This document shows positions 26,711-35,616 of a DNA stretch of 57,443 nt, in pieces. This DNA comes from Myxococcota bacterium (GTDB lineage Bacteria; Myxococcota_A; UBA9160; UBA6930). The notes beneath the pieces are model-generated. The model worked only from the letters and a program-made list of their open reading frames with translations, searched no databases and was not told where the DNA came from. Location: the NCBI GenBank assembly GCA_030065975.1, contig JASJCN010000007.1, forward strand, positions 1 through 57,443, read 5' to 3'. The stretch's first letter is position 1, and each line of letters starts with the position of its first letter. A program made the position numbers and the translations under genes.

Positions 26711-28312
26711 ATGGCCCGCGAGCGCAACCTGCCTCGGCGTCTCGCGACGGGCGCCGGCTGGCTCTGGCGCCGCGGGCGCGGGCGCCTGCGGCTGCCGCGC
26801 GGACGCTTCTGGCTGCGCCTGCGGCTCCCCTCGCCGATCCCCGAGTCGCCCACCCCGGGCTTCTTCGGGCGCCCGGCCGAGCTCTGCTACCTCGACGTGC
26901 TGCGCGCCCTCGACGCCGCGCGTACCGACCCGCGGGTGGCCGGCGTGCTGGTGCGCTTCCACGGCCCGCCGGGAGCCATGGCGCGCAGCAGCGGCCTGCG
27001 CCGGGCCCTCATGCGCGTGCGCGAGGCCGGAAAGCCGGCCGTGGCCTTCAGCGAGCGCTACTCGAGCCTCGACCTGCTCGCGGCGAGCGGAGCCAGCCAC
27101 GTGCTTCTGCCCGAGAGCGGGAGCGTCTTCCTGACGGGGCTGCGGCTGGACGGGCTCTACCTGCGCGATCTCCTGGATCGGCTCGGCGTGCGCGTCGACG
27201 TGGTCCGGGCCGGCGACTTCAAGGCGGCCGGCGAGATGCTGACGCGCAGCGGGCCCTCCCAGGAGAACCGCGAGCAGCTGGCGGCGATCGCCGACGATCT
27301 CTTCGCCGAGCTCGAGGGCGGTCTGGCCGAGGGGCGCGGCCTGCCCGGGGAGGAGGTCGCGCGCCTGGTCGACCGCGCGCTCTTTCCCGCCGCCGCGGCC
27401 GTCGACGCCGGGCTGATCGACGGCGTCCGCTACCCCGACGAGATCGAGAGCCTGCTGCTCGAGCTGGCCCCGGGCGTCGGGCGGCCGGACCACATCCCCG
27501 TCGTCGACGCACCCGCGTATCTGTCCCTGCGCGCCCGCGACGCCGGGATCCCGTGGTCGGGGGCCCAGCGGATCGCCGTGGTGATCGCCGAAGGCGGCAT
27601 CCGCAGCGGCGGGGGCTTCCGCGGCATCGCGTCGGAGCCGTTCCGCGCGCTGCTCGAGGGCCTGCGCCGGGACGAGGGCCTGGCCGGTGTGCTGGTGCGC
27701 ATCGACAGTCCGGGCGGGGACGCGGTCACGTCGGATCTGCTCTGGCGCGGGCTTCGCCGCATCGGTGAGGAGCGGCCGGTGGTCGCTTCGCTGGGCGACG
27801 TGGCGGCCTCGGGTGGCTACTTCATGGCCTCGGGCGCCGCGACCATCGTGGCCGAGGCCGGCACGCTCACGGGCTCCATCGGGGTGATCGGCGGCAAGCT
27901 CGATGCCTCCGGCCTGCTCGAGCGCCTGGGCGTCCACAGCGAGCCCACCGAGCGGGGCGCCCGCGCCGGGCTCCTCTCCCCCGAACGGGGCTTCTCGAAC
28001 GAGGAGCGCAACGCGCTCCGCGACGAGATGGAGATCCTGCACGGGCTCTTCGTCGACCGGGTCGCCACGGGCCGAGGGCTCTCCGCCGAGGCGGTGCGTC
28101 CCCTGGCGGGCGGCCGCGTGTGGAGCGGAAGCCGGGCGGTGGAGCACGCCCTCGCCGATCGACTCGGGGGGCCCCTGCAAGCGCTCTCCATCCTGCGTGA
28201 GCGCCTCGGCCTCGGCGCCGAGGCGCCGCTCTCCCTGGAGCTGCACCCGGGCATGCCGCGCCTCGCCGGGCTGGCGCGCCTCCTGCGCCCGAGCCGGGGC
28301 GTCCTGGTCTAG
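26711..28312 (+). CDS. sppA: Signal peptide peptidase SppA (67K type)
   Basis: GVLVRIDSPGGDAVTSDLLWRGLRRIGEERPVVASLGDVAASGGYFMASGAATIVAEAGTLTGSIGVIGGK. Confidence 0.9.
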   Translation: MARERNLPRRLATGAGWLWRRGRGRLRLPRGRFWLRLRLPSPIPESPTPGFFGRPAELCYLDVLRALDAARTDPRVAGVLVRFHGPPGAMARSSGLRRALMRVREAGKPAVAFSERYSSLDLLAASGASHVLLPESGSVFLTGLRLDGLYLRDLLDRLGVRVDVVRAGDFKAAGEMLTRSGPSQENREQLAAIADDLFAELEGGLAEGRGLPGEEVARLVDRALFPAAAAVDAGLIDGVRYPDEIESLLLELAPGVGRPDHIPVVDAPAYLSLRARDAGIPWSGAQRIAVVIAEGGIRSGGGFRGIASEPFRALLEGLRRDEGLAGVLVRIDSPGGDAVTSDLLWRGLRRIGEERPVVASLGDVAASGGYFMASGAATIVAEAGTLTGSIGVIGGKLDASGLLERLGVHSEPTERGARAGLLSPERGFSNEERNALRDEMEILHGLFVDRVATGRGLSAEAVRPLAGGRVWSGSRAVEHALADRLGGPLQALSILRERLGLGAEAPLSLELHPGMPRLAGLARLLRPSRGVLV

Positions 28313-28444
28313 GCCTCGCTTCCGTTGGGTCGAATTCGGCCCGCGGCCCGAGGTGAGATGAGCCGGGGCTCGTGGTGCCCGTGCATCCATTCGACGGAGG
28401 GCGACGAAAGGCTAGACCGGGAATCAACTCCAGCGGAGGTCCGG

Positions 28445-29518
28445 ATGCCGGGACTGCTCTCTGATCCGATCATGCGCTTCGGCGTCGAGCTCGCCGAGAC
28501 GGGACGCCTGCCCGACAAGGTCCTCGCGGCGGCGATCCGCTCCATCTGCCGGCGCAAGCTGGCCGAGATCGCCGAGGGGGGCAGTGCGGGCTCGACGGCC
28601 CGCAGCAACGCCTTCGTCCTGCAGATGAACGCGAGTCCGATCGCGCTCTCGACCGACGCCGCCAACGACCAGCACTACGAGGTGCCCCCGGCCTTCTTCC
28701 AGGCGGTGCTGGGGCCGCACCTCAAGTACAGCTGCTGCCTCTTCGACGGTCCCGACGACTCGCTGGGCGAGGCCGAGGCGCGCATGCTCGCGCTCACCGC
28801 CGAGCGGGCCGGCATCGCCGACGGGATGCGCATCCTCGACCTCGGCTGCGGCTGGGGCTCGCTGTCGCTGTACCTGGCATTCCACTTCCCGGGCGCACGC
28901 ATCCTCGCCGTCTCCAACTCGAAGGACCAGCGCGAGTTCATCCTCGCCCGGGCGGCCGAGCGGGGGCTCTCGAACCTCGAGGTGCGCACCGCCGACATGA
29001 ACACCTTCGACCCGGCCGAAGCCGGCGCGACCGAGCCCTTCGATCGCGTGGTCTCGATCGAGATGTTCGAGCACATGCGCAACTGGGGTCGGCTGTTCGA
29101 GCGGATCTCGGGCTGGCTCGCGCCGGACGGGCGCTTCTTCCAGCACGTGTTCTGCCACCGGAACGAGGTCTACCCCTTCGAGTCGCGGGGCGAGGCGGAC
29201 TGGATGGCGCGCAACTTCTTCACTGGCGGGATCATGCCGAGCCTCGACCTGCCGAAGCGCTTCGATCGGCACCTCGAGGTGGAGCAGCAGTGGACCGTGG
29301 ACGGCAACCACTACGCCCGCACCTCGGCCGCCTGGCTGCGCAACCTCGACGAGGCCGGGCCCCTGGCTCTCGAGACCCTGGGAGGCCCGGACGATCCGAT
29401 GGCGGCCCGACGCCTCCATCGCTGGCGCATGTTCTTCGTGGCGGTACGGGAGTTCTTCGCGCTCGAGGGCGGGCGCGAGTGGTTCGTGGCCCACACGCTG
29501 ATGCGGAAGCGCTCGTGA
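28445..29518 (+). CDS. CFA-synthase-family SAM-dependent methyltransferase
   Basis: ANDQHYEVPPAFFQAVLGPHLKYSCCLF...MRILDLGCGWGSLSLYLA; GGAGGT SD. Confidence 0.87.
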   Translation: MPGLLSDPIMRFGVELAETGRLPDKVLAAAIRSICRRKLAEIAEGGSAGSTARSNAFVLQMNASPIALSTDAANDQHYEVPPAFFQAVLGPHLKYSCCLFDGPDDSLGEAEARMLALTAERAGIADGMRILDLGCGWGSLSLYLAFHFPGARILAVSNSKDQREFILARAAERGLSNLEVRTADMNTFDPAEAGATEPFDRVVSIEMFEHMRNWGRLFERISGWLAPDGRFFQHVFCHRNEVYPFESRGEADWMARNFFTGGIMPSLDLPKRFDRHLEVEQQWTVDGNHYARTSAAWLRNLDEAGPLALETLGGPDDPMAARRLHRWRMFFVAVREFFALEGGREWFVAHTLMRKRS

Positions 29519-30834
29519 GGATCGGGATCGTCGGAAGCGGCATCTCGGGGCTCGTCTGCGCCCACGTGCTCCACCGCGAGCACGACGTCGAGGTGTTCGA
29601 GGCGGGCGACTGGATCGGCGGCCACACGCACACCGTGGACGTCCCGGATGGCGACCGCACGCTGGCCATCGACACCGGCTTCATCGTGTTCAACGAGCGC
29701 ACCTACCCGGACTTCATCCGGCTGCTCTCCGAGCTCGGCGTGTCCTCGAAGCCGACGGAGATGGGCTTCGGCGTCCGCTGCGAGGAGACCGGGCTCGAGT
29801 ACTCGAGCCGCGGCCTGGGCGGCGTGTTCGCCCAGCGGCGCAACCTGGGCCGCCCGGCCCACCTGGCCATGGTGCGGGACATCCTGCGCTTCCACCGCGA
29901 GGCACGGGAGCTGCTCCGAGCCCCGCTGGCTCCGGGTGAGCCCGGGCCCTCGCTCGGCGACTGGCTCTCCGGCCGGAGCTATGGAAGGACCTTCCAGGAG
30001 CTCTTCCTGCTGCCCATGGCCGGCGCGATCTGGTCGGCAGATCCCGAGCAGATGCGGGCATTTCCGGCCGTTTCGTTCGCGCGCTTCTTTCAGAATCACG
30101 GGCTCCTCCAGCACGGCACCCCGCCGCGCTGGCGGGTCGTCTCCGGGGGCTCACGGAGCTACGTCGAGGCCCTGGTCGCCCCCTTCCGCGAGCGGGTCCA
30201 CGTGGCGAGCCCGGTGCGCCGCCTGCGGCGCCTCGCCGGCGGCGGGGTCGAGCTCTCGGTGGGCTCCGACACCGCGCGCTTGGCCCGCTTCGACGAGGTG
30301 ATCGTGGCCACCCACAGCGACCAGGCCCTGGCCCTGCTCGAGGCACCGAGCGAGGCCGAGCGACGGGTGCTCGGGGCGATCCGCTACCAGCCGAACGAGG
30401 TGGCCCTCCACACCGACCGCCGCTTCCTGCCGCGGGAGCCCCGGGCGCGGGCCGCCTGGAACTTCCACCGCATCCCCGGCCGGATTCGCCGCCAAGGGCT
30501 CGCAGGGACAGGCGAAGAGGGCGCGCGCGTGGCGGTGACCTACTCGATGAACCGTCTCCAGGGGCTGCGCAGCGACCGCGAGTTCTGCGTGACGCTCAAC
30601 CGGACGGACGAGATCGCCCCCGACCAGCGCATCGGCGTCTGGCGCAAGGACCACCCGCTCTACGACGCCGGTACGCTGCGGGCCCAGGCTCTGCGCCACG
30701 AGATCTGCGGCGTGGACCGCGTGCACTACTGCGGCGCCTACTGGGGCCACGGCTTCCACGAGGACGGCGTGAAGAGCGCCCTCGCGGTGACCCGGCGCTT
30801 CGCGGGGGCCGCCCTCGCCGCGCGGGCGGCCTGA
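29515..30834 (+). CDS. FAD-dependent oxidoreductase (amine-oxidase-like, CFA-associated)
   Basis: RIGIVGSGISGLVCAHVLHREHDVEVFEAGDWIGGHTHTVDV; GTG start overlaps upstream stop. Confidence 0.9.
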   Translation: MRIGIVGSGISGLVCAHVLHREHDVEVFEAGDWIGGHTHTVDVPDGDRTLAIDTGFIVFNERTYPDFIRLLSELGVSSKPTEMGFGVRCEETGLEYSSRGLGGVFAQRRNLGRPAHLAMVRDILRFHREARELLRAPLAPGEPGPSLGDWLSGRSYGRTFQELFLLPMAGAIWSADPEQMRAFPAVSFARFFQNHGLLQHGTPPRWRVVSGGSRSYVEALVAPFRERVHVASPVRRLRRLAGGGVELSVGSDTARLARFDEVIVATHSDQALALLEAPSEAERRVLGAIRYQPNEVALHTDRRFLPREPRARAAWNFHRIPGRIRRQGLAGTGEEGARVAVTYSMNRLQGLRSDREFCVTLNRTDEIAPDQRIGVWRKDHPLYDAGTLRAQALRHEICGVDRVHYCGAYWGHGFHEDGVKSALAVTRRFAGAALAARAA

Positions 30835-30837
30835 GTC

Positions 30838-31632
30838 GTGCGGGACGGGGGGAACAGCGCGCTCTACTTCGGGAGCGTCTGGCATCGTCGCCATGTCGAG
30901 GGCCGCCACGCGTTCCGCTACCCGCTCGTGCTCTTCTCCCTGGCGCTCTCCGAGCGCCCGCAGTGGCCGCGCCTCGCCCCACTCTTCGCCGACGAGGGGA
31001 GGGCGCTCTTCTCCTTCCGCCGGGAGGATCATCTCCCGGGCACCGAGGGCCCCCTGGACGAAGCGGTGCGCGACCTCGTCGAGGCGCGCGACGGTCGACG
31101 CCCCACGGGCCCGGTGGATCTCCTCACCCTTCCGCGTGCCTTCGGGCTGAGCTTCAACCCGGTGAGCTTCTACTACTGCTGGGACCCCGAGCGTACGGCC
31201 CTCGAGGCCGTCGTGGCCGAGGTCACGAACACGCCCTGGGACGAGCGCCACTGCTACGTGCTGCCCGCCTCCGAAGGGCAGCGGCGCGGCCGGGTGCTGC
31301 GCTTCATCGAGCCCAAGCGCTTCCACGTCTCGCCCTTCCAGCCGATGGAGCTCGACTACGCCTTCGCGTTCGGCCTGCCTGGGCCGCGCCTGGGCGCGGC
31401 CATCGCCTGCCATCCGTCCGAAGGCGGCCCCCGCGTCTTCGACGCCTCGATCCACCTCGAGCGCCTGCCGCTCACGCGCCGCTCGATGCTGCGCGCGGCT
31501 TCGCGAGGCGCATTCCAGAGCGCGCGGAACCTGGCCGGCATCTACTTCGAAGCCCTGCGCACGAAGCTGCGCGGGGCCCCCTACTACCCCCATCCCGAAC
31601 GATCCCAAGCGCCCCTGGAGTCCCTGCGATGA
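30838..31632 (+). CDS. DUF1365 domain protein
   Basis: SALYFGSVWHRRHVEGRHAFRYPLVLFSLAL...FNPVSFYYCWD...EVTNTPWDERHCYVL. Confidence 0.92.
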   Translation: MRDGGNSALYFGSVWHRRHVEGRHAFRYPLVLFSLALSERPQWPRLAPLFADEGRALFSFRREDHLPGTEGPLDEAVRDLVEARDGRRPTGPVDLLTLPRAFGLSFNPVSFYYCWDPERTALEAVVAEVTNTPWDERHCYVLPASEGQRRGRVLRFIEPKRFHVSPFQPMELDYAFAFGLPGPRLGAAIACHPSEGGPRVFDASIHLERLPLTRRSMLRAASRGAFQSARNLAGIYFEALRTKLRGAPYYPHPERSQAPLESLR

Positions 31633-32936
31633 GCGAGTCGATCCAACCTGGTCCCGACGTTCCCGGCTTCGACCCTCTGGGCCTCGCGGTCGAGACCGAA
31701 GCCGTCTTCGCGGGGCGTCGCGGCCCGCTGCAGGGCCTCGCCCGCAAGCTCGTGCTGCGTCGTCTCGAGCAGATGTCCGCCGATCGCCTGTGCATCCACG
31801 AGGGGGGAGACCGCCTCCTGGTGGGCGGCGGCTCGGGGTCCGCCGCGGAGATCTTCGTCCGGGATCCGGAGCTCTGGACGAGCCTCCTGCTGGGCGGCTC
31901 GATCGGCGCCGCCGAGAGCTACATGCGCGGCTCGTGGACGACCCCGGACCTCGCCGGACTGATCCGCCTGCTGCAGCGCAACCGGGCCACCTTCGAGCAG
32001 CTCGAGAGCGGCCTCGCTCGGCTGGGCGCCGCGCCTCGCCGGGTGCTGCACCGGCTCCGCCGCAACCACCGCGGCGGCAGCCGCCGGAACATCCACGCCC
32101 ACTACGATCTGGGCAACGACTTCTTCGAGCGCTTCCTCGACTCGACGCTCACCTACTCCTCGGGCGTGTTCGAGTCGGCCGATGCGAGCATGGAGGAGGC
32201 CTCGCACGCCAAGTACGAGCGGCTGTGCCGGAAGCTCGACATCGGCCCCGACGATCACGTCCTCGAGATCGGGACGGGCTGGGGCGGCTTCGCCATCCAC
32301 GCCGCTAGCACGACCGGCTGTCGCGTGACCACCACGACCCTCTCGAGCGCCCAGCTCGAGGTGGCGCGCAGGCGCGTCGAGGCCGCCGGCCTCACCGATC
32401 GCATCACGCTGCTCCAGAAGGACTACCGCGACCTCGAGGGCCACTTCGACAAGCTCGTCTCGATCGAGATGATCGAGGCCGTGGGCCACGAGTACATGGA
32501 GACCTTCTTTCGCGTATGCGCCGACCGCCTGGTGCCCGAGGGGCGCATGGCGCTCCAGGCCATCGTGATCGCCGACCAGGCCTTCGAGCGCTCGAAGCGC
32601 TCGGTGGATTTCATCCGTCACTACGTGTTCCCGGGAGGGTCGCTGCCGTCGATCACGTCGATGACGAAGGCGGCGACCGCGGCCAGCGATCTGCGTCTGC
32701 ACGGTCTCGAGGACCTCTCGCCGCACTACGGAGAGACGCTGCGCCGCTGGCGCCGAAGCTTCCACGAGGCGCTTCCGTCGATCCGCGAGCTCGGCTACGG
32801 CGACCCGTTCCTGCGCATGTGGGACCTGTACCTCGCCTCGTGCGAGGCGGGCTTCGAGGAGCACGCCACGGGGCTGGTGCAGCTCGTGATGGCCCGCCCG
32901 GGCTACCGCCAGGAGTCCCTGCAGGCCCCCGCGTAG
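31629..32936 (+). CDS. Cyclopropane-fatty-acyl-phospholipid synthase family protein
   Basis: IHAHYDLGNDFFERFLDSTLTYSSGVFE...DDHVLEIGTGWGGFAIHAA. Confidence 0.93.
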   Translation: MSESIQPGPDVPGFDPLGLAVETEAVFAGRRGPLQGLARKLVLRRLEQMSADRLCIHEGGDRLLVGGGSGSAAEIFVRDPELWTSLLLGGSIGAAESYMRGSWTTPDLAGLIRLLQRNRATFEQLESGLARLGAAPRRVLHRLRRNHRGGSRRNIHAHYDLGNDFFERFLDSTLTYSSGVFESADASMEEASHAKYERLCRKLDIGPDDHVLEIGTGWGGFAIHAASTTGCRVTTTTLSSAQLEVARRRVEAAGLTDRITLLQKDYRDLEGHFDKLVSIEMIEAVGHEYMETFFRVCADRLVPEGRMALQAIVIADQAFERSKRSVDFIRHYVFPGGSLPSITSMTKAATAASDLRLHGLEDLSPHYGETLRRWRRSFHEALPSIRELGYGDPFLRMWDLYLASCEAGFEEHATGLVQLVMARPGYRQESLQAPA

Positions 32937-32978
32937 ACCGCCGGGGGGCGAGCGCCTCGTCGGCTAATCTCCGCGGCC

Positions 32979-33629
32979 TTGAGTCGCTCGCTGAAATACG
33001 ACATCCCGGGGGAGGACCGCCGGGTGACCCTGGAGGAGATCCGGGAGAAGGGGCTTCCCGCGCTCTTCGGCCCGGAGCTCTCGGGGGCCCACCCCCTCGT
33101 GGTGGAGCTCGGCTTCGGGCGCGGCGAGTTCCTGCGGCACCTGGCGGCCGAGGCTCCGGGGACGGCGCACCTCGGCGTCGAGCTCTCGTTCAAGCGCGTG
33201 CTCAAGATGTCGCGCCGGATCGCCCGCGAGGGCGACCCGAACATCCGCCTCATCGAGGCCCGCGCCGAGGAGGTGGTGCCGGAGCTGCCCGACGCCGGCG
33301 TCGCGGCCTTCTGGATCAACTTCTCGGACCCGTGGCCCAAGAAGCGCCACCACCGCCGCCGGCTGGTCCAGCCCGCGCTCGTCGAGACGCTCTCCCGCAA
33401 GCTCGAGCCGGGCGGGCACCTCGACATCGCGACCGATCACGTCGACTACGCCGAGCACATCGACGCGGTGCTGAAGGCGGCCCCGGGCCTGCGCAACCGG
33501 CTCCACCCCGTTCCCTTCGCGCGCGAGATGCCGGGCCGCCGCCACACCGCCTACGAGGACGAGTGGCGCGCCGAGGGCCGGCCCCTGCACTTCTTCTGCT
33601 ACGCGCGCCGGCGCAGCTCGGCGCGATGA
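32979..33629 (+). CDS. trmB: tRNA (guanine-N(7)-)-methyltransferase
   Basis: LVVELGFGRGEFL...FWINFSDPWPKKRHHRRRLVQP...YEDEW; TTG start. Confidence 0.93.
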   Translation: MSRSLKYDIPGEDRRVTLEEIREKGLPALFGPELSGAHPLVVELGFGRGEFLRHLAAEAPGTAHLGVELSFKRVLKMSRRIAREGDPNIRLIEARAEEVVPELPDAGVAAFWINFSDPWPKKRHHRRRLVQPALVETLSRKLEPGGHLDIATDHVDYAEHIDAVLKAAPGLRNRLHPVPFAREMPGRRHTAYEDEWRAEGRPLHFFCYARRRSSAR

Positions 33630-34753
33630 GCGGGATGCAGCTGAAGGACCTGTCGCCGGACGCCCTGCGCGCGCACTTCGCGGCCGAGGGCCTCCCCGCC
33701 TATCGCGCCGATCAGCTCGCGACCTGGCTCTACGCGAAGGGCGTCGAAGAGGCGTCGGGGATGACCAACCTCCCGAAGGAGCTGCGCGCCCGCCTCGGTG
33801 ACGAGTGGCAGACGCGGGCGCTCTCGACGGACCAGGTCGCGCACTCCGAAGACGGGACGGTGAAGGCGACGCTCCGCACCGGGGACGGAGCGGTGATCGA
33901 GGCCGTGCTGATCCCGGAGGAGTCCCGGACCACGCTGTGCGTCTCGACCCAGGTCGGGTGCCCGCTGGCGTGCTCGTTCTGCGCGACCGGCACTCTCGGC
34001 CTCGGGCGCAACCTGACCACGGCCGAGATCGTCGACCAGGTGTGCCGCATGCGCGAGCTCCTGCCGGGCGAGCGGCGCATCACGAACGTCGTCTTCATGG
34101 GCATGGGCGAGCCGCTCCTGAACCTCGGAAACGTCGTCGAGGCGATCCGGACCCTGCTCCACCCGCGCGGCTTCGCGATGGCGCCGCGTCGGGTCACGGT
34201 CTCGACCGCCGGGGTGGTGCCGCGCATCCCCGACCTGATCTCCGAGGTGCCCGTCAACCTGGCGGTCTCGCTGCACAGCGCCCGCGACGAGGTGCGCGAC
34301 GTCCTCGTCCCGATCAACAAGCGCTTCCCCCTCGACGTGTTGCTCGGGACGCTGCGCGAGCTCCCCCACCTCGATCGCCGCCACCCCGTCTTCTTCGAGT
34401 ACACGCTGATGGCCGGCGTGAACGACTCCGTGGAGGACGCCCGGGTGCTGGTCGAGCGGCTGGCCGGCATCCCCTCCAAGGTGAACCTGATTCCGATGAA
34501 CCCCCACGCGGATGCTCCCTACCGACCGCCCGGCCCCGAGGTGGTCGACCGCTTCATGGGCGAGCTCGTGCGATCGGGGATGCGTCCGACCCTGCGCCGG
34601 AGCCGCGGCTCGGACATCGACGCCGCCTGCGGCCAGCTCGCCCTGCGCGAGCCGCCCCCGCGCGAGCCGGCCCTGCGCGAGCTCGACCCCCCACAGGCTC
34701 GCCCCCCACAGACTCGCCGGCAGGGCGCGGCTTCCGGGCCGAGCCGCGGCTAG
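33626..34753 (+). CDS. rlmN: 23S rRNA (adenine(2503)-C(2))-methyltransferase
   Basis: CVSTQVGCPLACSFCATGTLGLGRNLTTAEIVDQV...FMGMGEPLLN; radical SAM CxxxCxxC. Confidence 0.95.
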   Translation: MSGMQLKDLSPDALRAHFAAEGLPAYRADQLATWLYAKGVEEASGMTNLPKELRARLGDEWQTRALSTDQVAHSEDGTVKATLRTGDGAVIEAVLIPEESRTTLCVSTQVGCPLACSFCATGTLGLGRNLTTAEIVDQVCRMRELLPGERRITNVVFMGMGEPLLNLGNVVEAIRTLLHPRGFAMAPRRVTVSTAGVVPRIPDLISEVPVNLAVSLHSARDEVRDVLVPINKRFPLDVLLGTLRELPHLDRRHPVFFEYTLMAGVNDSVEDARVLVERLAGIPSKVNLIPMNPHADAPYRPPGPEVVDRFMGELVRSGMRPTLRRSRGSDIDAACGQLALREPPPREPALRELDPPQARPPQTRRQGAASGPSRG

Positions 34754-34848
34754 CCCGCGCTAAGCCCGCCAGGCCGTCCGGCCGAAGCGTCCTGAACGGC
34801 GGTCCGCGGGCGCGGGCCGCCCGGCACCCAGCGGTTCGGACGAGGTCG

Positions 34849-35529
34849 ATGCTCTACGCGGTCGGGGACATCCACGGCGAGCTCCAGAAGCTCGAGGCGC
34901 TGCTCGACTCGCTCCCCCTGGAGGACAACGACCGCCTGGTCTTCCTCGGCGACTACGTGGACCGGGGCCCCGAGCCCAAGGGGGTCGTGGACCGGCTGGT
35001 CGAGCTCTCGCGGCACTGGCCCTGTGTGTTCCTGATGGGGAACCACGAGTCCATGTTCCTGGACTTCCTGGGCTGGAAGGACCCCGCCTACTTCGGGGGC
35101 GACGCGTTCCTCGGCAACGGCGGCGACCGCACCCTGGCGAGCTACGGCTACTTCGACTCGCCGGCCCCGGATCCGCGCACCTTCGAGCTGCCCAAGGACC
35201 ACCACCGCTTCTACGAAGGCCTGAAGCTCTACTACGTAGATGGCGACTATGCCTTCGTCCACGCAGGGCTTTCTCGGAAGGCCCTGTCCCAGGGCGACCT
35301 CGGATTCGCGCTCCGCCGCTCGAAGCCCGAGGACCTGCTCTGGAACCGCTCCACCGGCGATCTGCCCCACAACCTGGGCGCCACCATCGTCTACGGGCAC
35401 ACCCCGAGTCAGGACCTGGGAGTGCGCTGGAACGAGCCCTTCAGCATCGGGGTCGACACCGGCGCCGTGTACGGCGGGCCGCTCACCGCGATCCGCCTCC
35501 CCGACGAGTCGCTCTTCCAGAGCTTCTAG
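34849..35529 (+). CDS. Metallophosphoesterase (serine/threonine phosphatase-like)
   Basis: MLYAVGDIHGELQKLEALLDSL...LVFLGDYVDRGPEPKGV...MGNHESMF. Confidence 0.9.
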   Translation: MLYAVGDIHGELQKLEALLDSLPLEDNDRLVFLGDYVDRGPEPKGVVDRLVELSRHWPCVFLMGNHESMFLDFLGWKDPAYFGGDAFLGNGGDRTLASYGYFDSPAPDPRTFELPKDHHRFYEGLKLYYVDGDYAFVHAGLSRKALSQGDLGFALRRSKPEDLLWNRSTGDLPHNLGATIVYGHTPSQDLGVRWNEPFSIGVDTGAVYGGPLTAIRLPDESLFQSF

Positions 35530-35616
35530 GTCGGCTCTGCACGGGCTTCTCTACACGTCGCGTTCGAGCCCGCTGGGGGTCCTACCGTCGCGTGTCGTTC
35601 ACACCTGCAGAGCGCG

